Program-made: the position numbers and the translations under genes
Shown: positions 50,022 to 62,213 of the stretch, piece by piece
How positions within the stretch are numbered: position 1 is the stretch's first letter
Layout of the letters: each line of letters opens with the position of its first letter
The notes under the pieces: generated by a model
Seen by the model: the letters and a program-made list of their open reading frames with translations, nothing else
Databases searched by the model: none
Told to the model about the DNA's origin: nothing
NCBI RefSeq assembly: GCF_035658495.1
Contig: NZ_CP141944.1
Location: 1,266,001 to 1,330,000, forward strand
Reading direction: 5' to 3'
DNA: 64,000 nt
Source of the DNA: Novosphingobium sp. RL4
GTDB lineage: Bacteria; Pseudomonadota; Alphaproteobacteria; Sphingomonadales; Sphingomonadaceae

Positions 50022-51727
50022 TTGAATGGCTTACCGATACGCTCGTCATGACCGGTGCGCTCATGGCGCTGGTTCTGCTGGTCCGCCGCCCGGTATCGCG
50101 CTGGTTCGGTCCTGCCGCTGCCTATGCGCTATGGGCCTTGCCGGTCCTGAGGCTTGTTCTTCCGCCGCTGGCGCTGCCACGGGGGCTCTTCACCAGGCCC
50201 GATATCGTGGTCGAACAGACAACGGCGAACGCACTTCCTGCCGTTGATGCGGCGCTCGCCAATGCTAAGGCACCAATCGCGGGGCCCGTCGCGGATGCGG
50301 GTGCTTCGGTCCCGGTTGCCGCTATCGAGCCCGGAGTGCTGGCCCAGATACCCTGGGGCAATCTGGCGATCACTATCTGGCTGGCCGGAGCGGTGATTTT
50401 CCTTGCGCTCAGGGTTCGCAATTATCGGTTGATGAAGCAGGAACTGCTCGCCGATGCGCGGCAAGTGGCGCGGGCAGGCGATATCCGCATTGTCGAGACG
50501 CCGGCAGCCGGGGCGCCGCTGGCGTTCGGGGTGACGGACAGGGTCGTGGCGCTTCCCCGCGGATTTCTGGCGACGGTCGATTCGGAAAGCTCCGACTTCG
50601 CGATTGCGCACGAACTCGAACATCACGCCGGAAACGACCTGCTTGCGCTGATGGTGTTGCAGCCGCTGTTCGCGCTGCACTGGTTCAACCCGCTGGGTTG
50701 GGCTGCATGGCGCGCGCTGCGTGCGGATCAGGAGGCTGCCTGCGACGCCCGTGTCATGTCGGGGTGCAACCGCGAGATGCGTGCGCGTTACGGCCGCGTG
50801 ATCGCCTCGTTCGCTGCAGGAACGCGGCTGACGCTGGCGGCGCCGATCGCCGGTACGCTGGCAGGAGAAAAGCCGATCATTCAGCGCCTGAAGGCGCTTG
50901 CCTCGGCCGAGGTCTCGCCGGCTAGGCGCGTGGTTGCGCGTAGTCTTTTCGCTTTTGCGATCGTTTCCGTGCCCTGCACCGCCACGGTCACTTATGCGGC
51001 GATGGAAGAGCCCGAGGCTCCGCCTGCACCTGAAATGCCTGCGGCCGAGCCGGCGGCGCCGCGCGCACCCGTCGTACCCGATGCTCCCGCGGAGCCTCAG
51101 GCGGCTTCTGCAGTAGAGCATGGCACCTGGACTTCTGAACCGGCGGAAATCTCTGAAGCGGCCGAGCCTCTCCCGTCCGCCGCATCGCCGCGCCCTGTTG
51201 CTGCGCCCTGGCCGTCCGCGCAGGCCGTGCGTTCTGCGCCCCCGGTGCCCCCGGCACCCCCGGCGCCTCCTCCGCCGCCTCCGCCGCCGTCATGGCAGGC
51301 TGCGGCGGACCGTGCGCTTGCCCGGGCCGATCATGATGCCGCCATGGCCAGAGCCATGCGGCGTGTGCCGAAGGTCGAGCAGTCCACCTCGTCGGACGGC
51401 CGGATCCAGACCATTCGAATCGTCAGCACGGACGAAAGCGGCAAGCGGGACGTCAGCAACACCATGACGCTCGACAGCACCTGCCCGGCAGACACGCATC
51501 GGTCTTCCGCCCACGCAAGGAATGGAAACCGTTCCACCTCGGTGCTGATCTGCACGGGTGCACCCAAGCACACCGCCGAAGTTTCATTGAAGGCCATCGC
51601 ATCGGCGCGGGCAACAATTGCGGCTAACCGCAATCTCGACAGCATGGTGCGTAGCCAGATACTTGCGGAGTTGGACAAGGAAATGGCCGACACCCGCCGG
51701 GCCGCGCTGAACGAAGAGGGCATCTAG
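50018..51727 (+). CDS. BlaR1/MecR1-type M56 membrane protease with proline-rich tail
   Basis: 569 residues. N-terminal four membrane helices and zinc-protease site H198-E-L-E-H202 followed by 'ADQEAACDARV', the M56 signature. After the last membrane segment (~residue 320) comes a Pro/Ala/Glu-rich linker, including seven consecutive prolines, and a ~130-residue periplasmic domain ending 'RRAALNEEGI'. It lacks the penicillin-binding sensor (S-x-x-K, KTG) of true BlaR1. It probably cleaves or releases the BlaI-type repressor on an unknown envelope signal. Confidence 0.85.
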   Translation: MIEWLTDTLVMTGALMALVLLVRRPVSRWFGPAAAYALWALPVLRLVLPPLALPRGLFTRPDIVVEQTTANALPAVDAALANAKAPIAGPVADAGASVPVAAIEPGVLAQIPWGNLAITIWLAGAVIFLALRVRNYRLMKQELLADARQVARAGDIRIVETPAAGAPLAFGVTDRVVALPRGFLATVDSESSDFAIAHELEHHAGNDLLALMVLQPLFALHWFNPLGWAAWRALRADQEAACDARVMSGCNREMRARYGRVIASFAAGTRLTLAAPIAGTLAGEKPIIQRLKALASAEVSPARRVVARSLFAFAIVSVPCTATVTYAAMEEPEAPPAPEMPAAEPAAPRAPVVPDAPAEPQAASAVEHGTWTSEPAEISEAAEPLPSAASPRPVAAPWPSAQAVRSAPPVPPAPPAPPPPPPPPSWQAAADRALARADHDAAMARAMRRVPKVEQSTSSDGRIQTIRIVSTDESGKRDVSNTMTLDSTCPADTHRSSAHARNGNRSTSVLICTGAPKHTAEVSLKAIASARATIAANRNLDSMVRSQILAELDKEMADTRRAALNEEGI

Positions 51728-51733
51728 GCCGTA

Positions 51734-52384
51734 TCAGGGCACCCGCTGGACCACGGGCTGCGAGGTGTAAGTCACCTCGCCCTGCCCAGTGGCCTTCGCG
51801 TCCTTCCCGGCCGGCTTGGGATCGGCCTTGGCATCGCTCTTCTCTTCGTCGCTGTTATGCCGTTCCAGCGCCTTTGCCTGAATGATCGCGGGCGTGGCGG
51901 GGGAGGCCGGGTACTTGCAGCCGCGTTCCGCGCCCACCCCCTTCAGGAAGCCGCGCCTTGCGACACCCGCCTGAATTGCGGCAAGGACTGCGCGTTCCTG
52001 GGCGTTGGCGCCGGAAATCTCCCGGATCAACCCGCGAAACGGAATGAACGAGCTGACGACCCATTTCGCCACTCGCCCGGTGCTCACACGGTCGCGCGCT
52101 TCCTGGGGCAAGTCCAGATCCGGACCAAGAATGCGGTCGAGTTCGGAGACGGCGGCGCTGATCTGCCTGCAGCCGCGCATCGAGGAAAGGTCGTAAGGCT
52201 TTTTCAATGCGGCGATCAGCGTGGGCGGAATCTCGGTCTTGTCGAGGTTGAGGTCCGTCACCGGCGTCTTGGCGACATCCACCACATCCGGGTCCTTGTT
52301 GGTGATAGGTTTGTCCTGGCGTGCCTCGGCCGAAGTCGCCGCGAGCGTACCCGCCAGAGCCGCAACGATCATGAAATGGCGCAT
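51734..52384 (-). CDS. Secreted protein of unknown function
   Basis: 216 residues with signal peptide ('MRHFMIVAALAGTLAATSAEA'). The mature part includes 'DVAKTPVTDLNLDKTEIPPTLIAALKKPYD', one basic loop 'RGFLKGVGAERGCKYP', and a Lys/Asp-rich C-terminus. Two cysteines are separated by ~90 residues. It resembles unnamed periplasmic proteins of sphingomonads but no domain is recognised. Convergent with the BlaR1-like gene (6 bases between stops). Confidence 0.7.
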   Translation of the reverse strand: MRHFMIVAALAGTLAATSAEARQDKPITNKDPDVVDVAKTPVTDLNLDKTEIPPTLIAALKKPYDLSSMRGCRQISAAVSELDRILGPDLDLPQEARDRVSTGRVAKWVVSSFIPFRGLIREISGANAQERAVLAAIQAGVARRGFLKGVGAERGCKYPASPATPAIIQAKALERHNSDEEKSDAKADPKPAGKDAKATGQGEVTYTSQPVVQRVP

Positions 52385-52464
52385 TGAGTCCTCCTGTCCG
52401 CCCAGCCGGCGGCATCGCCGCCAGCCATGCGGATGGGAGGGAAAGCGCCAGCCTGGGGTTCAAA

Positions 52465-53328
52465 TCATTTCATATCGTTAAACGTGTCGCAGGCGTCCTC
52501 GTTCCCTGTTTCCAATCCGCGCTTGAGCCATTCCATGCGCTGGGCGCTGGAGCCGTGCGTGAAGCTCTCAGGGCTCACGCGCTGGCCGGCGTTCTTCATC
52601 AGGGTATCGTCGCCGATGGCACTGGCGGCAGTCATGCCTTCCTCCATGTCGCCCGGCTCGATGCGGTCCTTGTTCCTGCCCACCCAGACGCCGGCATAGC
52701 AATCGGCCTGAAGTTCCATGCGGACCTGAAGGGAGTTGGCGCGCTGCGGGTTCTGGCGCTGGGCCTGCCGGACCTGACTGTCGATACCGAGCAGGTGCTG
52801 GATGTGATGGCCATATTCGTGAGCGACCACGTAGTAGCGTGCAAAGTCACCCTTGGCGCCAAGTTGCCGTTCAAGCTCGTCATAGAAGCTGGTGTCGATA
52901 TAGATGCCCTGATCCGCCGGGCAGTAGAACGGGCCCATCGCGCTTTGCGCCGCGCCGCATCCCGACCTGTCCGTGCCGTTGTAGAAGCGCAGCATCGGTT
53001 GCTCGAACGCGATGTTGGCCTTCTGGAACAGGGGCTGCCAGGTGCGATTGAGCGAATCGAGCGCATTGCAGGATTCCAGCGAGTAGGCGTTCTGCTTGCA
53101 GGTCGCCGTGGTGTCCTGCGGCACGTCCTGCTGGACGGACGCGGGTTGCTGCTGCTGTACGTTCTCCAGCGTACCGAGCATCTGCGCGGGGTCTACGCCG
53201 AATACGAGCGCGCCGATCAGCACGATCACCAGCGAGCCGCAGCCCATCTTGCCGCCGCGCCCGCCGGGGAAGCTCCTTCCCCCCTGGCTGACGCGGATAT
53301 TGTCGGGGTCGAACTCATCGAGCCGCAT
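52465..53328 (-). CDS. Neutral zinc metallopeptidase, membrane-anchored (KPN_02809/YpfJ family)
   Basis: 287 residues. Charged 'MRLDEFDPDNIRVSQGGR' N-terminus, one transmembrane helix ('GSLVIVLIGALVFGV', ~residues 31-45), then a zinc-protease domain with H-E-Y-G-H-H ('VVAHEYGHHIQHLLG') and a downstream 'ELQADCYAGVW' giving the third ligand. 'RQGPAIYIDTSFYDELERQLGA'-type region is seen as 'DQGIYIDTSFYDEL'. Family substrates are not known. It is encoded next to, but divergent from, an M28 peptidase. Confidence 0.88.
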   Translation of the reverse strand: MRLDEFDPDNIRVSQGGRSFPGGRGGKMGCGSLVIVLIGALVFGVDPAQMLGTLENVQQQQPASVQQDVPQDTTATCKQNAYSLESCNALDSLNRTWQPLFQKANIAFEQPMLRFYNGTDRSGCGAAQSAMGPFYCPADQGIYIDTSFYDELERQLGAKGDFARYYVVAHEYGHHIQHLLGIDSQVRQAQRQNPQRANSLQVRMELQADCYAGVWVGRNKDRIEPGDMEEGMTAASAIGDDTLMKNAGQRVSPESFTHGSSAQRMEWLKRGLETGNEDACDTFNDMK

Positions 53329-53514
53329 CGCGAAGGATCCTTTCCGTCAGCCGTCCTGGGCCGTTGAGAGTAGCCACAGGCTCAAGTCCTGTTCAATCGC
53401 TTTTGGCGCGTGAGGTTCCAGCGTTGCCATCCGGCCACAAATGCTGTCATGCCTCTGTGCGTGCGCGGGAAATGCTAACCGCCTGCCGAAATCCGTCGTA
53501 TAGGCATCGACACG

Positions 53515-56596
<3,082 letters not shown>

Positions 56597-56633
56597 TCGC
56601 CGCAGGTTTCGACATCGGTTCGAGGGCTGGGGG

Positions 56634-57806
56634 ATGACGCCGGGCGCACGAGTACAGGCGGCGATCGAGATTCTCGATCAGGTGATCGCCGCCGCACGCG
56701 CCAACGGCGCACCGGCGGATCGCCTGATCGGGGACTGGTTCCGTACGCGCCGATTTGCAGGCAGCAAGGACCGGCGCGCCGTTCGTGAGCTTGCCTACCG
56801 TGCGATCAGGGCCTGCGGCGAAGTACCGGAAACGGGCCGGGCGGCCATGCTGCGGGTGGCTGCGGAAGACCGGGAAGTTGCCGCCCTGTTTGACGGTACG
56901 GGCCATTCTCCGGCCACGATCGTGGCGGGAGAACCCGTTGCGGAGGCCGGTCTGGCTCCGCAATGGCTGGTGGAACGCTTCGCCGCCAGCGGTGTCGCCG
57001 CGGCAGATGCGGCGGCCTTGCTGGACCGGGCCCCGCTCGACATCCGCGTCAATACGCTCAAGGCCGCAAGCCTTGCCTTGCCGGAGGGCGGCGAGCGATC
57101 GGTGGCCGCCAACGGCTGGCGCTATCCGCCGGAAACCCGCATCGAACAGTCCGCAGCCTATGTTCAGGGCGCGATCGAGGTGCAGGACACCGGCTCCCAG
57201 CTCACGTGCGAAGTGGTTGCCGCCCGTGCGGGCGAGACGATCATGGACTTGTGCGCAGGGGCAGGGGGCAAGACCCTGGCGCTGGCGGCAGCCATGGACA
57301 ATTCCGGCGCTCTGGTGGCCTGCGACACCGACCGGACACGCCTCTCGCGCCTTGCGCCTCGCGCGGAGCGTGCCGGGGCGACGGGCATCGAAACCGTTCT
57401 GCTCGATCCGGGCAAGGAACTTCAGGCGCTGCAACGCTTTGCAGGGGCTGCCGATGCGGTGCTGGTGGATGCACCCTGTTCCGGAACCGGGACCTGGCGC
57501 CGCAATCCCGAGGCGCGCTGGCGGCTCACCGAGGCGCAACTGGGCCGATACGTCGCCACCCAGTCGCGCCTGCTCGATATTGCGGCGCAGCTCGTGAAGC
57601 CCGGTGGAAGGCTGGTTTTCGTCACCTGTTCGCTGCTGGACGAGGAAGGCGCGAAGCAGGCCGAAGGCTTCCTGAAGCGGCATCCGGACTGGTCTGCGGC
57701 GATGCCCGACCTGCCCGTCGGAACGCCGCGTGGCCCCGGTTTGCGCCTCTCTCCGTGGCACGACGGTACCGACGGCTTTTTCGTCGCGCGTTTTGAACGC
57801 CTGTGA
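56634..57806 (+). CDS. RsmB-type 16S rRNA m5C methyltransferase
   Basis: 390 residues. A short, NusB-like helical N-terminus (~residues 1-90) is followed by the NOL1/NOP2/Sun methyltransferase: SAM motif 'DLCAGAGGKTLALAAAM', catalytic cysteine motif 'DAPCSGTGTWRRNPEARW' and 'FVTCSLLDEEG' (second cysteine). It probably methylates a 16S rRNA cytosine. It is shorter than E. coli RsmB (429), so the exact target is uncertain. Preceded by guaB, a common sphingomonad order. Confidence 0.86.
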   Translation: MTPGARVQAAIEILDQVIAAARANGAPADRLIGDWFRTRRFAGSKDRRAVRELAYRAIRACGEVPETGRAAMLRVAAEDREVAALFDGTGHSPATIVAGEPVAEAGLAPQWLVERFAASGVAAADAAALLDRAPLDIRVNTLKAASLALPEGGERSVAANGWRYPPETRIEQSAAYVQGAIEVQDTGSQLTCEVVAARAGETIMDLCAGAGGKTLALAAAMDNSGALVACDTDRTRLSRLAPRAERAGATGIETVLLDPGKELQALQRFAGAADAVLVDAPCSGTGTWRRNPEARWRLTEAQLGRYVATQSRLLDIAAQLVKPGGRLVFVTCSLLDEEGAKQAEGFLKRHPDWSAAMPDLPVGTPRGPGLRLSPWHDGTDGFFVARFERL

Positions 57807-57855
57807 TAGCGTCGCGGTCATGATGAGGACGAAGCCCTCGGCCAAGGACATTTTG

Positions 57856-58362
57856 ATGCGTTACACGCCTGCCGCGATTGCTCTTTCCCTTGTTGTTGCC
57901 GTTTCTTCCAGCGCCATCCTGTCAGCGCCCGTCGCGGCTCTCGACCCGCGCACGGCAATGCTCATGGGAGAGGGCCGCGCGGCTGCCGAGGCGGGTAATC
58001 TCAACGGTGCGATCGATGCCTACGAGGCGGCGCTGACGGTCGAGCCCGGCAATGTATCGGTTCTTCTCGCCCTGGCGGACGCCACTCGCGGGCAGGGGCT
58101 CCAGGGCAAGGCCCTGCATTATTACCGCGTCGCGCTTGGTACTGACCCGCGCAATGTGGCGGCCATCGCCGGAGAGGGGATCGCGCTTGCCGAAAAGGGC
58201 GCGACCGAGAAGGCGAATCGCAATCTCGCCCGCCTCCAGACGCTCTGCGGCAAGGATTGCGCCGAGACGGAGAAGCTGGCGGCAGCGATCGCCCGTGGGC
58301 CGTCGACGCGCATGGTCAGCGCCGAATCGGTGACCGCGAAGCCGGCCGTTTCGGAAAACTGA
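57856..58362 (+). CDS. Secreted tetratricopeptide-repeat protein
   Basis: 168 residues from ATG 57856 (AAGGA seven bases upstream; ATGs at 57820/57823 would add 11-12 residues). Signal peptide to about residue 30 ('SAPVAA'). TPR units: 'AEAGNLNGAIDAYEAALTVEPGN', 'ALADATRGQGLQGKALHYYRVALGTDPRN', then a partial repeat. A periplasmic scaffold of unknown partner. Two cysteines ('LCGKDC') near the end could pair. Convergent with rppH. Confidence 0.78.
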   Translation: MRYTPAAIALSLVVAVSSSAILSAPVAALDPRTAMLMGEGRAAAEAGNLNGAIDAYEAALTVEPGNVSVLLALADATRGQGLQGKALHYYRVALGTDPRNVAAIAGEGIALAEKGATEKANRNLARLQTLCGKDCAETEKLAAAIARGPSTRMVSAESVTAKPAVSEN

Positions 58363-58405
58363 GTTTGGGGAATTGCGGCGTGCCCGGTTCGGGCAGGCCG
58401 GAAAT

Positions 58406-58888
58406 TCAGATCAGTGCCCGGAATTCTTCCAGAACGGCCCGATAGACACGCTTCTTGAAGGGCACGATCAGCTCTGGAAGCAGTTCGGCGTCGATCCACT
58501 TCCATTCGCAGAACTCGGCCGGCTTGTGCGCGTCGAGGTCGATGTCGGCATCGGCGCCATCGAAGCGTGCCAGATACCAGGTCTGGCGCTGGCCGCGATA
58601 CTTGCCCTTCCACAGCTTGCCGATGAGTTCGTCCGGCAGGTCGTAAAGCAGCTCTTCCCGCGTGTGCGACAGGATGGTGACGTGCTTTTCGGTGACGCCG
58701 GTTTCCTCCCAAAGCTCGCGAAAAGCCGCGGCCTTCAGGTCTTCGCCCTCGTCGACGCCGCCCTGGGGCATCTGCCACCAGTCGCCTTCCTTGGTGTCGA
58801 TCCGCTTGCCGACGAAGACCTTGCCGTCTGAATTGACGAGCATGACGCCGACACAGGGGCGGTAGGGCAGGGACGCGAAGTCTTTCAT
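58406..58888 (-). CDS. rppH: RNA pyrophosphohydrolase (Nudix)
   Basis: 160 residues from ATG 58888 ('MKDFASLPYRPCVGVMLVN'); ATG 58906 is an alternative, six codons earlier. Nudix box 'GGVDEGEDLKAAAFRELWEETGV' is complete (G-x5-E-x7-R-E-x2-E-E-x-G), preceded by 'EGDWWQMPQ'. It removes pyrophosphate from mRNA 5' ends to start RNase-E-dependent decay. Length is normal for alphaproteobacterial RppH. Confidence 0.92.
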   Translation of the reverse strand: MKDFASLPYRPCVGVMLVNSDGKVFVGKRIDTKEGDWWQMPQGGVDEGEDLKAAAFRELWEETGVTEKHVTILSHTREELLYDLPDELIGKLWKGKYRGQRQTWYLARFDGADADIDLDAHKPAEFCEWKWIDAELLPELIVPFKKRVYRAVLEEFRALI

Positions 58889-59157
58889 CGGTGAGCGGGA
58901 TTCCATGGTGATTGGGAGAAGCGTCATTCGGAAATCGGCGGCAGGATTACCGGAGCGGATCGCATGACTCCAGAATGGCCCAAGGGCGCTCGCATTGCCA
59001 GTGCGATTTATGCTTCCATCCCCGGTAACCGATTTGGGGGGCGGGGCTATTTGTGGCCCTGAGCATTTTTCCGTTTTGCGTCGATACCGAGCGGGCATAG
59101 TCTTGCGAACGGGAAAACAAGCCGTCGGCACAAGACCGGCATTCCCGGGAGAGGACG
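58889..59157. promoter_or_regulatory. Divergent rppH-korA intergenic region
   Basis: 269 bases between the divergent starts. I see no operator dyad or convincing -35/-10 pair. Low-complexity runs of G (59033-59042) are present. Confidence 0.35.
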
Positions 59158-61152
59158 ATGATGGCGACAATCTCATCGGATAAGGGCTCATCGGGCTCAT
59201 CGGATAAGGGCATCTTCTCCGGCGCGGCGGGCGGAGCGCCGGATGCACCGGCCGTGGAAGCGGTGGTCGTGCGCTTTGCCGGCGATTCGGGAGACGGCAT
59301 GCAGCTGACCGGGGGGCAGTTTACGCTCTCCACGGCGCTTGCCGGGAACGATCTTGCCACTTTCCCGGATTTCCCCGCCGAAATCCGGGCACCGCAAGGG
59401 ACGCTGTTCGGGGTCTCGGCATTCCAGATCAATTTCGGCTCGAGCGAGATCACCACGGCGGGGGATGCGCCGGACGTGCTCGTTGCCATGAACCCGGCAG
59501 CGCTCAAGACCAACATCCATGCGCTGAAGACCGGCGGGCTGGTCATCATCGACACGGGCGAGTTCGGCAGGCGCAATCTCGAAAAGGCGAAGTATGCCGA
59601 GAACCCGCTGGAAGACGGAAGTCTCGCCAGATGGGACGTGCTGGCATTCGATATTTCGGCGTTGACGCTCGAAGCGGTGAAGCCTTTCGGCCTCGGCAAC
59701 AAGGAGGCGCTGCGCTGCAAGAACATGTGGACGCTTGGCCTCGCGCTGTGGATGTTCGATCGTGACCGGCAGCCGCTGGTGGACTGGCTTACGGCGAAGT
59801 CCGCGAAGGAGCCGGTCCTTGCCCAGGCGAACGTCGCCGCCCTCAATGCCGGACACGCCTATGGGGAGACGGCCGAAATCGCCGGGCCGCTTCGCAAGCT
59901 GCATATCGATCCCGTGCCTGCCGAGCCGGGCCTCTACCGCACGATCACCGGCGCCGAGGCGATCTCGCTGGGGCTGGTCACCGGCTGCCGCCTGGCCGAA
60001 CTGCCGATGTTCTTCGGCGGCTATCCGATCACGCCCGCCTCGGCGATCCTGCATCATCTCGTGAAGATGAAGGAGTTCGGCGTCACCACGTTTCAGGCCG
60101 AGGACGAGATCGCCGCGATCTGCTCTGCCATCGGGGCGAGCTATGCCGGGCAGCTTGGCGTAACCTCGTCCTCCGGTCCCGGAATCGCGCTGAAGGGTGA
60201 GGCGATGGGTCTGGCGGTGATGACCGAATTGCCGCTGGTGATCGTCAACTCCCAGCGCGGTGGTCCTTCCACCGGATTGCCGACCAAGACCGAGCAATCG
60301 GACCTCTATCAGGCCGTCTACGGCCGTAACGGCGATGCACCGCTGCCGGTGATTGCCGCGCGTTCGCCGGCCGATGCCTTCGAATGCGCCATCGAGGCCT
60401 GCCGCATCGCCACCCGCTACATGACGCCGGTGATCCTGCTGACGGACGGCTATATCGGCAATGCGTCCGAGCCCTGGAAAGTCCCCGATCCCGACAGCTT
60501 CGAGCCGTTCCCCGTCCGCTTCCTGGAGGAAAGGAACGGCGGGGACCGCGTGCTGCCCTACAAGCGGGACGAACGCGGCGTCCGCCCCTGGATCAGGCCG
60601 GGCACGCCCGGCCTCATGCACCGCATAGGGGGAATCGAGAAGGCGGTGGACAGCGGGAACATCGACTATGCGCCAGACGTGCATCAGCTCCAGACGGATG
60701 CGCGCAAGGCCAGGATCGACGGTATAGCCCAAACCGTTCCGCCGCAGGAAGTCTGCCTGGGCGAGGCGAAGGGAAGATTGCTGGTGATCGGCTGGGGATC
60801 GACATTCGGGCCGATCCATCAGGCCGTCCGGCGCGCCCGCAGGCTGGGGCTCGACGTCAGCCATGCCCATGTCCGCCATATCTGGCCGCTGCCCGGAAAT
60901 CTGGGCGAGCTGCTGTCCGGGTTCGAGCATATCCTGGTGCCGGAAATGAACACCGGTCAGTTCAAGACGCTGCTGCGCGACCGCTTCCTCGTGGATGCCG
61001 TATCGCTGGGCAAGACGAGCGGCCAGCCTTTCGCGATCGCCGAACTCGAAACGGCGATCTTCCGGTTCTTCGACGGGGTGCCCGGAAACGAAGGCGGCGA
61101 AGTGGCGGTCAACGAAACCCAGCTTCCCGCGCCCGAAATCGAACAGCCCTGA
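59158..61152 (+). CDS. korA: 2-oxoglutarate:ferredoxin oxidoreductase, fused gamma-alpha subunit
   Basis: 664 residues from ATG 59158 (next codon also ATG). Residues ~30-210 are the gamma domain ('VVRFAGDSGDGMQLTGGQFT', 'FPDFPAEIRAPQGTLFGVS'); ~245-600 the alpha domain ('FFGGYPITPASAILHHLV', 'SSGPGIALKGEAMGLAVMTELPLVIVNSQRGGPSTGLPTKTEQ'). Oxidatively decarboxylates a 2-oxoacid to its CoA ester, passing electrons to ferredoxin. Residues 6-18 contain a repeated SSDKG unit. No delta-ferredoxin gene adjoins it, as in the two-subunit mycobacterial type. Confidence 0.9.
   Translation: MMATISSDKGSSGSSDKGIFSGAAGGAPDAPAVEAVVVRFAGDSGDGMQLTGGQFTLSTALAGNDLATFPDFPAEIRAPQGTLFGVSAFQINFGSSEITTAGDAPDVLVAMNPAALKTNIHALKTGGLVIIDTGEFGRRNLEKAKYAENPLEDGSLARWDVLAFDISALTLEAVKPFGLGNKEALRCKNMWTLGLALWMFDRDRQPLVDWLTAKSAKEPVLAQANVAALNAGHAYGETAEIAGPLRKLHIDPVPAEPGLYRTITGAEAISLGLVTGCRLAELPMFFGGYPITPASAILHHLVKMKEFGVTTFQAEDEIAAICSAIGASYAGQLGVTSSSGPGIALKGEAMGLAVMTELPLVIVNSQRGGPSTGLPTKTEQSDLYQAVYGRNGDAPLPVIAARSPADAFECAIEACRIATRYMTPVILLTDGYIGNASEPWKVPDPDSFEPFPVRFLEERNGGDRVLPYKRDERGVRPWIRPGTPGLMHRIGGIEKAVDSGNIDYAPDVHQLQTDARKARIDGIAQTVPPQEVCLGEAKGRLLVIGWGSTFGPIHQAVRRARRLGLDVSHAHVRHIWPLPGNLGELLSGFEHILVPEMNTGQFKTLLRDRFLVDAVSLGKTSGQPFAIAELETAIFRFFDGVPGNEGGEVAVNETQLPAPEIEQP
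59172..59211 (+). repeat. Tandem 24-base repeat in korA N-terminal codons
   Basis: The 16-base unit beginning CTCATCGGATAAGGGC occurs at 59172-59187 and 59196-59211, a period of 24 bases, encoding an SSDKG-SSG-SSDKG stretch. In frame, so repeat-number changes would keep the reading frame. Confidence 0.6.
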
Positions 61153-61175
61153 GCATTTCGGACGGAGACTTCCTC

Positions 61176-62189
61176 ATGAACGACATGACCCCGATCGAGA
61201 CGACGCTGAAAGACTGGGAAACGGATCAGGAAGTGCGCTGGTGCCCGGGTTGCGGCGACTATGCGATCCTGAAGGCGGTGCAGCGGACCCTGCCGTTGCT
61301 GGGCGCCGATCCGAAGAACACCGTGTTCGTTTCGGGCATCGGCTGTTCGAGCCGGTTCCCCTACTATGTCGAGAGCTACGGCTTCCACACCATCCATGGC
61401 CGGGCGCCGGCGGTGGCGACCGGGATAAAGCTGGCCAATCCCGAACTCGACGTCTGGCTGGTGACGGGCGACGGCGACGGCATGTCGATCGGCGGCAATC
61501 ACACGATGCATATCCTGCGGCGCAATCTCGATTGCCAGATCATGCTGTTCAACAACGAGATCTACGGCCTGACCAAGGGCCAGTATTCTCCCACTAGCCG
61601 CACCGGCACGCCTTCGCCGACATCGCCGGCAGGGTCGGTGGACCGCCCGGCGAGCCCCTGTGCGTTCGCGCTTGGTTCGGGCGCGCGCTTCGTGGCCCGC
61701 AGTTACGACGTTTCGAAAGACCTGCCCGAAGTGCTCCAGGCGGCCTATCGCCACAAGGGCGCGGCCTTCATCGAGATTTTCCAGAATTGCATAGTCTACA
61801 ACAAGGACCGATTCGACGACTTCACGGCCAAGGCGGTCTCGGCGGACATGCAGGTCCAGTGCCGGGACGGTGAGCCGCTGCTTTTCGCAAAGGAAAGCAA
61901 GGGCCTGGCGCTCGATTCCGATACGTTTTCGCTGAAAGTCGTCGAGGTCGCCGGGGGTGACTGGCAGGCAGCGGGGGTGCTGGTCCACAATGCCCGGAAT
62001 CGCGGGCTTGCGCATATGCTGGTCGAGATGCCGTTCGGACCGTTTCCCATGGCACTCGGCGTGATTTACGACGATCCCGCGCCGACTTTCGAAAGCGCCG
62101 TGATCGCGGAGCGGGAGGGCCTGATCGCCGGAAAGTCCGCAGACCTTGGCAAATTGCTCGCGCGCGGCCAGACTTGGACGGTTTCCTGA
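61176..62189 (+). CDS. korB: 2-oxoglutarate:ferredoxin oxidoreductase beta subunit
   Basis: 337 residues from ATG 61176 (CGGAG upstream), 23 bases after korA. 'RWCPGCGDYAILKAVQ' (cluster-adjacent cysteines), TPP/Mg site 'GDGDGMSIGGNHTMHILRRN', 'NNEIYGLTKGQYSPTS'. The C-terminal 100 residues are the family's lid. With KorA it makes a reversible 2-oxoacid synthase/oxidase. The electron acceptor is not encoded nearby. Confidence 0.92.
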   Translation: MNDMTPIETTLKDWETDQEVRWCPGCGDYAILKAVQRTLPLLGADPKNTVFVSGIGCSSRFPYYVESYGFHTIHGRAPAVATGIKLANPELDVWLVTGDGDGMSIGGNHTMHILRRNLDCQIMLFNNEIYGLTKGQYSPTSRTGTPSPTSPAGSVDRPASPCAFALGSGARFVARSYDVSKDLPEVLQAAYRHKGAAFIEIFQNCIVYNKDRFDDFTAKAVSADMQVQCRDGEPLLFAKESKGLALDSDTFSLKVVEVAGGDWQAAGVLVHNARNRGLAHMLVEMPFGPFPMALGVIYDDPAPTFESAVIAEREGLIAGKSADLGKLLARGQTWTVS

Positions 62190-62213
62190 TCCACGTTCTC
62201 GAGGTCGCGTTTT

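Noticed and set aside
59197..60930. 577-residue antisense frame over korA
   Set aside because: Shadow of korA; no recognisable domain or start signal.
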